Assembly: GCA_900555985.1 (NCBI GenBank)
Contig: USNF01000031.1
Coordinates: 1-9,851, forward strand
Direction: 5' to 3'
Source of the DNA: an uncultured Gemella sp.
GTDB taxonomy: Bacteria > Bacillota > Bacilli > Staphylococcales > Gemellaceae
DNA length: 9,851 nucleotides
Shown here: positions 1 through 6,813 of the stretch, one piece after another
Layout: every line of letters starts with the position of its first letter
Numbering within the stretch: position 1 is the first letter of the stretch
The notes under the pieces: generated by a model
What the model saw: the letters and a program-made list of their open reading frames with translations, nothing else
Databases searched by the model: none
Told to the model about the DNA's origin: nothing
Made by a program: the position numbers and the translations under genes

Positions 1-206
1 CAAAACGTTTAGGTGCTAAAAGAGCTGACGGTCAGTACGTAACTGCAGGTTCTATACTTTACAGACAACGTGGGACTAAAATTTGGCCAGGAACAAACGT
101 AGGAAAAGGTGGAGATGATACACTATTTTCACTAGTTGATGGTGTTGTACGTTTCGAAAGATACGGACGTAGCCGTAAAAAAGTTTCTGTATATCCACAA
201 GCATAG
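1..206 (+). CDS. rpmA: 50S ribosomal protein L27, 3' part (5' end outside window)
   Basis: This is the C-terminal part of ribosomal protein L27, a component of the large subunit near the peptidyl-transferase centre. Reading starts at base 3 and gives 67 residues before TAG at 204-206. The visible protein carries the typical L27 core: KRLGAKRADGQ, then SILYRQRGTKIWPG, NVGKGGDDTLF and a basic end with GVVRFERYGRSRKKVSVY. Firmicute L27 is about 94 residues, so roughly 27 are missing upstream. These include the N-terminal extension that the Prp protease removes in this phylum, so its presence cannot be judged here. The gene normally closes an rplU-prp-rpmA operon, and the strong terminator right after it agrees with that. 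Confidence 0.96.
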   Translation, partial: KRLGAKRADGQYVTAGSILYRQRGTKIWPGTNVGKGGDDTLFSLVDGVVRFERYGRSRKKVSVYPQA

Positions 207-212
207 TAATGT

Positions 213-252
213 AAAAAATATCTATAGTAAGTTATTACTATAGATATTTTTT
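213..252 (+). terminator. Intrinsic terminator of rpmA
   Basis: An 18-bp perfect stem (213-230 with 235-252) closes on the loop GTTA. The outer part is A6 on the left and T6 on the right, so the T-run doubles as the U-tract. It starts 6 nt after the rpmA stop. Because the left arm is also A-rich, the hairpin could in principle work on both strands, but no minus-strand gene faces it. Confidence 0.93.
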
Positions 253-303
253 TATTTTACTATTATATATTACATTGTAACAGTATTTTAATATAAATAA
301 TAG

Positions 304-332
304 TTGTATTTTTTATTTATATATGTTAAACT
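304..332 (+). promoter_or_regulatory. Candidate sigma-A promoter for the Na+/Pi cotransporter gene
   Basis: TTGTAT at 304-309 is followed after 17 bp by TAAACT at 327-332. A TG dinucleotide at 324-325 makes an extended -10 element (TGTTAAACT). The -10 box matches only 4 of 6 consensus positions, but the spacing is ideal, and a promoter is needed here because the preceding terminator isolates the gene. A weaker alternative is TTGTAA at 275-280 with TAATAG at 298-303. Confidence 0.5.
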
Positions 333-337
333 CAATC

Positions 338-357
338 TGTGCATTTGACATTGCACA
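338..357. promoter_or_regulatory. Small dyad in the leader, possible operator or 5'UTR hairpin
   Basis: TGTGCA at 338-343 is repeated in inverted form as TGCACA at 352-357 around an 8-base spacer. It lies just downstream of the proposed -10 box and 13 bases before the AGGAGG site. Its position would suit a repressor operator or a short mRNA hairpin. The arms are only 6 bp, so chance cannot be excluded, and I do not recognise the site as that of a known regulator. Confidence 0.3.
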
Positions 358-369
358 TATACATTTTTA

Positions 370-375
370 GGAGGA
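370..375 (+). promoter_or_regulatory. Shine-Dalgarno that sets the cotransporter start
   Basis: A GGAGGA core within AGGAGG lies at the right distance (about 6 nt) from ATG 381. The open frame extends upstream to a GTG at 339, but that GTG lies inside the dyad and has no purine-rich site before it. The start at 381 is therefore preferred. Confidence 0.85.
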
Positions 376-380
376 AAAAA

Positions 381-2015
381 ATGTCAGCGTTAGGACAAGA
401 AATTTTATTTTCTTTTTTAGGTGGACTTGGTCTTTTCTTATTTAGTATTAAATATATGGGAGATGGTCTACAATTAATAGCGGGGGATAAAATGCGTTAT
501 GTCTTAGATAAATACACTTCTAAGCCTTTAATGGCATTACTCGCAGGGATTATAGTAACAATACTGATTCAATCAAGTACAGGAACTATCGTTATTACAG
601 TAAGTTTGGTTGGAGCAGGATTATTAAAAACTAAACAGGCTATAGCGATTGTTATGGGATCAAATATAGGTACAACTCTTACATCATTTATTATAGGGTT
701 TAACGTATCTCAATATTCACTACCACTTATATTTTTAGGAGCAGCGTTTTTATTCTTTACAAGAGCAAAACTAATTAATAATATTGGTCGTGTTATTTTT
801 GGATTTGGTGGAATATTTTATTCATTAAAAATGATGTCTACTGCAATGGGTCCTTTAAAATCAATGGAATGGTTCCAAACAATCTTAACTCATATAGACG
901 ACAGTGCATGGGTTGGTGTAGGAGTAGGTACATTATTAACTGTTTTAATCCAATCTTCTGCAGCAACAATTGCTATTGTACAGAACTTATATGCAGAACA
1001 TGCGCTTAATTTACATGGAGCAATACCAGTAATTTTTGGTGATAATATTGGTACAGCTATTACAACAGCAGCACTTGCTATTGTAGGAACTAATATAGCA
1101 GCAAAACGTGTTGCTATTTCTCACGTAATGTTTAATATAATAGGTACGGTAATTTGTTTAATCTTATTACAACCATATATTTCATTTGTTGCATTTATGG
1201 AAGCTAAGCTTAGTTTAGAACCTAAAATGGCAATAGCACTTGGACATGGTACATTTAATATTTTTAATACTATTCTACAGTTTCCATTTATTTGGTTGCT
1301 TGTTAAAATTATTACTAAGATTATTCCAGGTGAAGATGAGCAAATTAAATACTCTACACAATATCTTGATAAATCATTAATCGCTAGTGCGCCTGCGGTT
1401 GCACTAGGGCAAGTAGAAAAAGAGTATGTTGAAATGTTAACATTATCTAAAAAAAGTTTGAAAAACTCTGTTGATTACTTTATGACTCGAGAAGAGCGTT
1501 TTAATGAAAAAGCTGAAGTACTAGAGGATGCGATAAATACATTCGATGAAGAAATGACTAATTATCTAACTCTATTATTTAGAGAAAAATTAAGCCCAAA
1601 AGAAGGGTTAGCAGCCTCAGTATTATTAGATGGTACACGTGATATTGAACGTATAGGAGATCACGCTCGTGATATAGTAGGATCAGTTAACTATCAAATT
1701 AAAAAGAAAGTTAAGTTCTCTGATGATGCAAAAGCTGAAGTACAGGAATTATATGATCTTTCTAATAGCATAATTGAGAAAACTATACAATCATTAGAAG
1801 AAAATAATATTGCAATTGCTGGGGCAGCATTAGCAGCTTGTGAAAATATTTATGAACTTGAGAAAAAAGCTCGTAAAAAACATACTCAACGTATGAAAGA
1901 TGGGGAATGTGAAATCTCTGCTGGTGTTGTATATATGGATCTAATCCAGCACTTCACACGTATCTGTGAACACGCAAGAAATATTTTGGAAAAAGAAATC
2001 CAAGGTAACTTATAA
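381..2015 (+). CDS. Na+/phosphate cotransporter of the NptA/YjbB type with C-terminal PhoU domain
   Basis: A predicted inner-membrane transporter of 544 residues in the Na/Pi-cotransporter II-related family (PF02690). The N-terminal 330 or so residues form two inverted repeats, each with the family signature: QSST at 64-67 followed by GSNIGTT, and QSSA at 191-194 followed by GDNIGTA. Strongly hydrophobic segments flank both. The C-terminal cytoplasmic part (about 350-540) is a helical PhoU-like domain with the metal-binding type motif RDIERIGDHA at 420-429. A second copy near 520-535 reads RICEHARNI, with E in place of the usual D. This architecture is known for bacterial Na+-dependent phosphate carriers and for phosphate exporters such as E. 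coli YjbB, so the direction of transport cannot be read from sequence. The gene stands alone between two terminators, not in a pst-pho operon. The start is chosen at ATG 381 on its AGGAGG site. Confidence 0.92.
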   Translation: MSALGQEILFSFLGGLGLFLFSIKYMGDGLQLIAGDKMRYVLDKYTSKPLMALLAGIIVTILIQSSTGTIVITVSLVGAGLLKTKQAIAIVMGSNIGTTLTSFIIGFNVSQYSLPLIFLGAAFLFFTRAKLINNIGRVIFGFGGIFYSLKMMSTAMGPLKSMEWFQTILTHIDDSAWVGVGVGTLLTVLIQSSAATIAIVQNLYAEHALNLHGAIPVIFGDNIGTAITTAALAIVGTNIAAKRVAISHVMFNIIGTVICLILLQPYISFVAFMEAKLSLEPKMAIALGHGTFNIFNTILQFPFIWLLVKIITKIIPGEDEQIKYSTQYLDKSLIASAPAVALGQVEKEYVEMLTLSKKSLKNSVDYFMTREERFNEKAEVLEDAINTFDEEMTNYLTLLFREKLSPKEGLAASVLLDGTRDIERIGDHARDIVGSVNYQIKKKVKFSDDAKAEVQELYDLSNSIIEKTIQSLEENNIAIAGAALAACENIYELEKKARKKHTQRMKDGECEISAGVVYMDLIQHFTRICEHARNILEKEIQGNL

Positions 2016-2017
2016 TT

Positions 2018-2113
2018 ATGACAAATAAGCAAAAAATATATTTTATAATACTTATTATTCTATTACTTATGTTTTTAGTAATATATAAATTATTTAAAAT
2101 ACAATTAGCATAA
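2018..2113 (+). CDS. Possible 31-residue single-span membrane peptide
   Basis: A short frame starts 2 nt after the stop of the cotransporter gene and ends 4 nt before the terminator stem. It begins MTNKQKIYF, continues with a hydrophobic stretch of Ile, Leu, Met and Val at about residues 8-22, then YKLFKIQLA. Positive charges lie on both sides of one membrane span. The nearest Shine-Dalgarno-like bases (AAGG at 2003-2006) are about 11 nt away and weak, so translation would probably depend on coupling to the upstream gene. A role as a small partner of the transporter is possible but is only inference. AT-rich DNA readily encodes hydrophobic codons, so this may be a chance frame; I recognise no family. 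Confidence 0.4.
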   Translation: MTNKQKIYFIILIILLLMFLVIYKLFKIQLA

Positions 2114-2117
2114 ATTT

Positions 2118-2160
2118 AAGAGGTAAACATCAAATGTTAAAATTATGATGTTTATCTCTT
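2118..2160 (+). terminator. Intrinsic terminator of the cotransporter unit
   Basis: A 15-bp stem (2118-2132 with 2146-2160, one G-U pair) has a 13-nt loop and runs into six T's at 2159-2164. It separates the phosphate transporter from pnp. Confidence 0.88.
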
Positions 2161-2167
2161 TTTTCCT

Positions 2168-2195
2168 TTGTAAATAAGGGTATTCGTGATATAAT
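2168..2195 (+). promoter_or_regulatory. sigma-A promoter of pnp with extended -10
   Basis: TTGTAA at 2168-2173, a 16-bp spacer, and a consensus -10 TATAAT at 2190-2195 preceded by TG at 2187-2188 (TGATATAAT). This is the best promoter in the window. Transcription would start near 2202 and give a leader of about 45 nt. I see no stable hairpin in that leader of the kind used for pnp autoregulation in enterobacteria. Confidence 0.8.
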
Positions 2196-2247
2196 AAAAT
2201 AGTCGATTTATATAAAGAATTAGAAAAAAAATTGAAAGGAAATTAAG

Positions 2248-4335
2248 ATGTTTCAAGAAAAGAAAGTATACACAACTAAGTGGGCAGGCAAAGAATTAAC
2301 TGTTGAAATAGGAGAATTGGCAAGACAAGCGAATGCTGCAGTAGTAGTTAAGTATGGAGATACAGTTGTTTTAACTACAGCGGTGGCATCTAAGGAAGCA
2401 AAAGATGTGGATTTCTTCCCATTAACAGTTAATTATGAAGAAAAAATGTATGCTGTAGGAAAAATACCAGGTGGATTTTTAAGAAGAGAAGGAAGACCTG
2501 GAACAGAAGCAACATTAGCTGCTCGTCTTATAGATAGACCTATTCGTCCTTTATTCGAAGATGGATTTAGAAATGAAGTACAAGTTATATCTACAGTATT
2601 ATCTGTAGAATATGATTGTGATCCTGTAATGGCAGCAATGTTAGGAAGTTCATTATCATTATCAGTATCTAACATTCCTTTTAAAGGACCGATTGCAGGT
2701 GTAACAGTAGGTTATATTGATGGGAAATATATTATTAATCCTAATACTGAGCAATTAGAAAAATCTGAAATTGACCTTAAAGTTGCGGGGACAAGTGAAG
2801 CAATTAATATGGTAGAAGCAGGTGCAAAAGAAGTATCTGAAGAGGTTATGTTAAATGCAATTATGTTTGGCCATGAAGAAATCAAACGATTAATAGCATT
2901 CCAACAACAAATAGTTGATGAAATTGGTCAAGAAAAAATGGAAGTAGAACTTAAAGTTATAGATGAAAATATTTATAATGAAGTTTTAGAATTATCATTA
3001 TCAGAAATGAAAGCTGCTATTTCTATAAAAGATAAACAAGAAAGAGATGAAGCTATCTCTACTGTTAAGGAAAAAATAGTTTCTATATTTGAAGAGAGAG
3101 CTAGCGACGAAGATGAACTAGATATAGTAAAAGAAGCTAAATTATCTTTAGATAAGATTGTTAAGGATGAAGTTCGTCGTGAAATTACTGAAGATAAAGT
3201 TAGACCAGATGGACGTGCTCTAACAGAAATTAGACCACTAGCATCAAGAATTGATGTATTACCAAGAACACATGGTTCAGCATTGTTTACTCGTGGTCAA
3301 ACTCAATCATTAGGGGTTGTTACTTTAGGTAATTTATCAGATGAGCAAATTATTGATGACTTAACACAAGAGGAAAATAAACGCTTTATGCTACATTATA
3401 ATTTCCCAGCATTCTCTGTTGGTGAAGTAGGATTTAGTCGTGCTCCTGGTCGTCGTGAAATTGGACATGGTGCATTAGGTGAAAGAGCTCTTGCACAAGT
3501 AATTCCATCAAAAGAAGATTTCCCATATACAATCCGTATCGTATCAGAAATCTTAGAATCTAATGGTTCAAGTTCACAAGCAACTATATGTTCAGGATCT
3601 ATGGCATTAATGGCAGCTGGTGTACCTATTAAGGCACAAGTTGCAGGTATAGCAATGGGATTAGTGAAAAAAGATGAACATTATACTATTTTAACTGATA
3701 TTCAAGGTATGGAAGACCATTTAGGAGATATGGACTTTAAAGTAGCAGGTACGACTGAAGGTATTACAGCTTTACAAATGGATATAAAAATAGATGGTTT
3801 AAGCGAACAAATATTAAAAGAATCACTTGAACAAGCACGTATTGGAAGACTGCAAATTCTAGATCATATGAATGAAACAATTAGTGCACCACGTGAAGAA
3901 GTTTCAACTTATGCACCTAAGATTAAAATCATTAAAATCAAACCAGAAAAAATTAAAGATGTTATTGGATCTGGTGGTAAAGTTATTAATGAAATTATCG
4001 AAAAAACTGGTGTTAAAATTGACATTGAGCAAACAGGTGAAGTATTTATTTCTTCACCAGAAATCGATGGAATTAATAAAGCAATCGAGATTATTGAAAA
4101 TATAACTCGTGAGGCTGAAGTGGGAGAAATTTATTTAGCAGAAGTTAAACGAATTGAGAAATTTGGTGCATTTGTTGAATTATTCCCAGGAGTTGATGCT
4201 CTTGTTCATATTTCTAAATTAGCTGCTGAGCGTGTAAATAAAGTTGAAGATGTTGTTAAAGTAGGAGATACTCTAAAAGTTAAAGTAATCAAAATTGATG
4301 AAAAAGGTCGAGTAGACGCAACAGCTCACTTCTAG
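2248..4335 (+). CDS. pnp: Polynucleotide phosphorylase (PNPase)
   Basis: A 695-residue 3'-to-5' exoribonuclease that degrades RNA with phosphate, releasing nucleoside diphosphates; it works as a trimer in RNA turnover. Domains in order: first RNase PH-like core (about 1-210) with the RNA-contacting RREGRPG at 79-85; an all-helical linker (about 240-310); second RNase PH-like core (about 315-540) with RR at 402-403 and the phosphate-binding serines 441-443; KH domain with GSGG at 574-577; S1 domain from about 626. The catalytic set matching E. coli D486, D492 and K494 is present as D490, D496 and K498 in EDHLGDMDFK. The protein ends almost directly after S1, a little shorter than the common 700-720 residues. 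GAAAGGA 7 nt upstream supports ATG 2248. rpsO, often next to pnp, is not here. Confidence 0.98.
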   Translation: MFQEKKVYTTKWAGKELTVEIGELARQANAAVVVKYGDTVVLTTAVASKEAKDVDFFPLTVNYEEKMYAVGKIPGGFLRREGRPGTEATLAARLIDRPIRPLFEDGFRNEVQVISTVLSVEYDCDPVMAAMLGSSLSLSVSNIPFKGPIAGVTVGYIDGKYIINPNTEQLEKSEIDLKVAGTSEAINMVEAGAKEVSEEVMLNAIMFGHEEIKRLIAFQQQIVDEIGQEKMEVELKVIDENIYNEVLELSLSEMKAAISIKDKQERDEAISTVKEKIVSIFEERASDEDELDIVKEAKLSLDKIVKDEVRREITEDKVRPDGRALTEIRPLASRIDVLPRTHGSALFTRGQTQSLGVVTLGNLSDEQIIDDLTQEENKRFMLHYNFPAFSVGEVGFSRAPGRREIGHGALGERALAQVIPSKEDFPYTIRIVSEILESNGSSSQATICSGSMALMAAGVPIKAQVAGIAMGLVKKDEHYTILTDIQGMEDHLGDMDFKVAGTTEGITALQMDIKIDGLSEQILKESLEQARIGRLQILDHMNETISAPREEVSTYAPKIKIIKIKPEKIKDVIGSGGKVINEIIEKTGVKIDIEQTGEVFISSPEIDGINKAIEIIENITREAEVGEIYLAEVKRIEKFGAFVELFPGVDALVHISKLAAERVNKVEDVVKVGDTLKVKVIKIDEKGRVDATAHF

Positions 4336-4338
4336 GAG
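4334..4338 (+). promoter_or_regulatory. Shine-Dalgarno of ylbG overlapping the pnp stop
   Basis: AGGAG begins on the second base of the pnp TAG codon and lies 6 nt before ATG 4345. A ribosome ending pnp sits on the initiation site of ylbG, which points to translational coupling. Confidence 0.75.
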
Positions 4339-4344
4339 ATTTAT

Positions 4345-4611
4345 ATGGAGTTATTTGAAAAAGAACGTCGTGGAATATATGTATATTTCAAAAGTTTTAA
4401 AGATTTAAGTAAACTTGAAAAATATGGAAATTTTATTTCATATTCTAAAAAAGGAAGGTATGCATGTATCTATGTTGATGAAAATAGAATAGATAGTATA
4501 GTAGCAGACCTTAAAAAAAAGAAATTTGTTAAAAAGATAGAAATTTCAGAGATGTCTAATTTACATCTTAGTTTTGAAAACTTTGATAAAAAATTAGATA
4601 CTACTAGATAA
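4345..4611 (+). CDS. ylbG: YlbG family protein (DUF2129)
   Basis: An 88-residue basic cytoplasmic protein of the DUF2129 family (PF09902). Seen in the sequence: an N-terminal ERRGIYVYF strand, the LEKYGNFISYSKKGRYACIYVDE stretch in two parts that matches the Bacillus YlbG pattern (xxRKFGNIxYVSxRxxYxxxY), and a conserved FVKKIE region. In Bacillus subtilis ylbG lies beside ylbF and precedes rsmD (ylbH) and coaD (ylbI). Here the ylbG-rsmD-coaD order is kept, but pnp takes the place before ylbG. The molecular function is unknown to me. The neighbourhood with PNPase here, and with the RNase Y partner YlbF in Bacillus, suggests a link to RNA metabolism, but that is inference. Confidence 0.88.
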   Translation: MELFEKERRGIYVYFKSFKDLSKLEKYGNFISYSKKGRYACIYVDENRIDSIVADLKKKKFVKKIEISEMSNLHLSFENFDKKLDTTR

Positions 4612-4621
4612 TTTAAAATTT

Positions 4622-4647
4622 TTAAGGGAGGAGAAATCCTCCTTTAA
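4622..4647 (+). terminator. GAAA-capped hairpin between ylbG and rsmD, weak terminator or mRNA structure
   Basis: An 11-bp stem (4622-4632 with 4637-4647, one G-U pair) closes on a GAAA tetraloop. The core is GGGAGGA paired with TCCTCCT. Downstream there is only TTTAATTG, not a real T-run, so it would terminate poorly. It could allow read-through into rsmD, protect or mark a processing end, or affect translation (see findings). No good promoter follows in the 34 bases before rsmD. Confidence 0.6.
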
Positions 4648-4681
4648 TTGTATCTAAACTACATTTTTATGTGAGGATTAA

Positions 4682-5233
4682 ATGAGAGTTATAGCTGGGA
4701 AGTATAAATCAATAAAATTAAATGCAGTTGATGGTATGAATACAAGACCTACAACTGATAAAATAAAAGAAAACTTATTTAATATGTTAGACTGTAAAGG
4801 TAGAGTATTAGATCTATTCGGTGGTACTGGCGGTCTAGGGATAGAAAGTTTAAGTAGGGGAGCAGATTATGTAACTTTTATAGATGGTAGTAATAATGCT
4901 ATAAAAGTCATTCGTTCAAATATAGAAAAGTGTAAAATACCAAAATCTGATTATGATATATATCGTAATGACTATAAACGTGCATTAAAGATATTAGGTA
5001 AAAAAGGAGAGAAATTTGATTTAATATTTTTAGATCCGCCTTATGATAAGGGGTTAATTAATCAAGCTATTAGCTCTATACTAGAAAATGATATCTGCAA
5101 TGATGGTTGTTTAATAGTATGTGAAAAAAGTGTGGATGAAGATGTTGAATCGAAGTTTGAAAAATTAGAACTAGTTAAAGAAAAAAATTATGGAATAACA
5201 AATATAATTATCTTTGAGTATATGGAGAATTAA
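4682..5233 (+). CDS. rsmD: 16S rRNA (guanine-966-N2)-methyltransferase RsmD
   Basis: A 183-residue SAM-dependent methyltransferase that modifies G966 of 16S rRNA (E. coli numbering) in the 30S subunit. The start MRVIAGKYKS is typical, with RPTTDKIKENLFNML at 22-36 matching the family's RPTxDxxxExLFN pattern. SAM-binding motif I is DLFGGTGGLG at 44-53, where most members have DLFAGSGALG. The catalytic motif IV is DPPY at 118-121. Length is normal. GAGG 5 nt before ATG 4682 supports the start. The coaD gene follows 4 nt after the stop, the classical Firmicute pair. Confidence 0.95.
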   Translation: MRVIAGKYKSIKLNAVDGMNTRPTTDKIKENLFNMLDCKGRVLDLFGGTGGLGIESLSRGADYVTFIDGSNNAIKVIRSNIEKCKIPKSDYDIYRNDYKRALKILGKKGEKFDLIFLDPPYDKGLINQAISSILENDICNDGCLIVCEKSVDEDVESKFEKLELVKEKNYGITNIIIFEYMEN

Positions 5234-5237
5234 TTAG

Positions 5238-5729
5238 ATGAAAAGAAAAATTGCAATAGTACCTGGGAGTTTTGATCCTATAACATATGGTCATATTGAT
5301 ATAATAAAAAGAAGCGCACAGCTATTTGATGAGGTTATAGTTGCTATTTTAGTAAATCCGGATAAAAAATATTTATTTACTTTAGAAGAACGTGAAGAAA
5401 TGATTAATGAATCTATAAAAGATTTTAAGAATGTTAAGGTAGATTCATTTTCAGGATTACTAGTTAATTATGCTAAGAAAGTTAACTCTACTGTTATAGT
5501 CAGAGGACTAAGAGCAGTCTCAGACTTTGAGTATGAAATGCAGCTTACCTTTATGAATAAAGCATTAGATGACAATATAGAAACATTCTATATGATGGCT
5601 AACAAACAATATTCATTTATAAGTTCAAGTATAGTTAAGGGTGTTTCTGGATTTGGGGCAGATTTATCAAAATTTGTTCCTAAACATGTTGAAGAAAAAC
5701 TAGAGAAAAAGGTGAAGGAGAGAGAATAA
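5238..5729 (+). CDS. coaD: Phosphopantetheine adenylyltransferase CoaD
   Basis: A 163-residue cytoplasmic enzyme that joins 4'-phosphopantetheine and ATP to dephospho-CoA plus pyrophosphate, the next-to-last step of CoA synthesis. It is a nucleotidyltransferase-fold protein: the GSFDPITYGH segment at 10-19 holds the (T/H)xGH motif with H19. The RGLR motif is at 89-92 and the ISSS motif at 128-131, all intact. Length fits the family (about 160). A GGAG inside the rsmD end lies 10 nt before ATG 5238. The presence of panF and yhdT further down the same unit links pantothenate uptake with this step. Confidence 0.97.
   Translation: MKRKIAIVPGSFDPITYGHIDIIKRSAQLFDEVIVAILVNPDKKYLFTLEEREEMINESIKDFKNVKVDSFSGLLVNYAKKVNSTVIVRGLRAVSDFEYEMQLTFMNKALDDNIETFYMMANKQYSFISSSIVKGVSGFGADLSKFVPKHVEEKLEKKVKERE
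5715..5720 (+). promoter_or_regulatory. Shine-Dalgarno of murG inside the coaD 3' end
   Basis: AAGGAG lies within the last coaD codons, 11 nt before the GTG at 5732. It is the only suitable site near the MNKILFTGG start, so it supports the unusual GTG initiation. Confidence 0.65.
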
Positions 5730-5731
5730 TA

Positions 5732-6811
5732 GTGAATAAAATTCTTTTTACTGGTGGTGGCTCTGCGGGACATGTCTCGGTCAACGTAGCGCTTATTCCG
5801 GAATTTAAAAAACACGGTTATCAAATTTCATATATTGGTAGCAAAAAAGGAATAGAAAAGGATATGATTGAAAATATAAATGATGTAAAATATCATGAAA
5901 TAAGTTCAGGGAAGCTGAGAAGATATTTTTCTTGGGAAAACTTTATAGATCCTTTTAAAGTGTTAAAAGGTATTTTAGATTCTATATTTATTATAAAAAA
6001 AGAGAAACCAGATTTTATTTTTTCAAAAGGTGGTTTTGTAAGTGTTCCTGTATGTGTAGCTGCACGTTTATTAAAAGTTCCTGTTGTTCTTCATGAGTCT
6101 GATTTAACACCAGGATTAGCAAATAAAATAAATATAAAATTTAGTAATCATATTTTTACTACTTTTGAAGATACATTAAATTATTTACCTAAAGGTAAAG
6201 CGAGTCTTATAGGTGCTATCGTTCGTGATGCTATATACGGTGGTAGTAAAGAACGCGCTTATCAATTTACTGAATTTAATGAAGATAAGCCTGTTATTTT
6301 AGTTATGGGTGGATCTTTAGGCTCAAAAATATTGAATGATTATATTTGGGATAACATTGAAGAGTTAACTAAAAAATATCAAATAATTCATTTAGTTGGA
6401 AAAGGATTATTAAATAATAATATAAATGTTGAAGGTTACAATCAATATGAATTTTTATCTGAAGAGCTATTCGATATTTTTAAGATTGTAGACTTTACTA
6501 TTTCTCGAGCTGGAGCAAATGCTTTATATGAATTTTTAGCCTTAGATATTCCTGCTATATTAGTACCATTAGGAACTAATCAAAGTAGAGGAGATCAAAT
6601 AGAGAATGCTAAGTTTTTTGAGAAAAATGGTTTTGCTCTTGTTATTCAGGAAGATAATTTTAAGGATTTAGAATTATCAAAAATTGATGATTTTTATAAT
6701 AATTTAAGTAATTATAAACATGCAATGCTAGAATATAAAGAAGAGAAAAAAGTAATTAACAATGTGGAAGATTTTTATAATAAAATATTAAAAGAAGTAG
6801 GAGGTAACTAA
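5732..6811 (+). CDS. murG: MurG, lipid II-forming GlcNAc transferase
   Basis: A 359-residue GT28-family glycosyltransferase at the inner face of the membrane. It transfers GlcNAc from UDP-GlcNAc to undecaprenyl-PP-MurNAc-pentapeptide (lipid I) to give lipid II. The first glycine-rich loop is GGGSAGH at 8-14 with H14. HESDLTPGLANK starts at 121, and the second glycine-rich loop GGSLGS is at 193-198. The UDP-GlcNAc site SRAGANALYE at 258-267 carries E267, followed by NQSRGDQ at 283-289. From memory it resembles Staphylococcus aureus MurG (SSGKLRRY, LFSKGGFVSVPV and similar stretches) more than enterobacterial MurG. It starts with GTG 2 nt after the coaD stop. Lying outside the usual division and cell-wall (dcw) cluster is notable. 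Confidence 0.95.
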   Translation: MNKILFTGGGSAGHVSVNVALIPEFKKHGYQISYIGSKKGIEKDMIENINDVKYHEISSGKLRRYFSWENFIDPFKVLKGILDSIFIIKKEKPDFIFSKGGFVSVPVCVAARLLKVPVVLHESDLTPGLANKINIKFSNHIFTTFEDTLNYLPKGKASLIGAIVRDAIYGGSKERAYQFTEFNEDKPVILVMGGSLGSKILNDYIWDNIEELTKKYQIIHLVGKGLLNNNINVEGYNQYEFLSEELFDIFKIVDFTISRAGANALYEFLALDIPAILVPLGTNQSRGDQIENAKFFEKNGFALVIQEDNFKDLELSKIDDFYNNLSNYKHAMLEYKEEKKVINNVEDFYNKILKEVGGN

Positions 6812-6813
6812 AA

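Noticed and set aside
339..380. Upstream extension of the cotransporter frame to a GTG at 339
   Set aside because: The extra 14 residues lack a ribosome-binding site, lie in the dyad and leader, and the AGGAGG site points clearly to ATG 381.
2433..2675. Minus-strand frame of 80 codons inside pnp
   Set aside because: It lies opposite a strongly conserved part of PNPase and has no family resemblance; the same holds for the minus-strand frames at 5588-5824, 7113-7352 and 8229-8546.
3872..4105. Second + strand frame inside pnp, rich in Lys and Leu
   Set aside because: It is an out-of-frame reading of the KH-domain region with biased composition and no start signal; the 9440-9631 frame inside the LysM linker is the same kind of artefact.
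4648..4670. TTGTAT and TTTTAT as a promoter for rsmD
   Set aside because: The spacer would be 11 bp and a 17-bp spacing gives no -10 box, so I do not call a promoter there.
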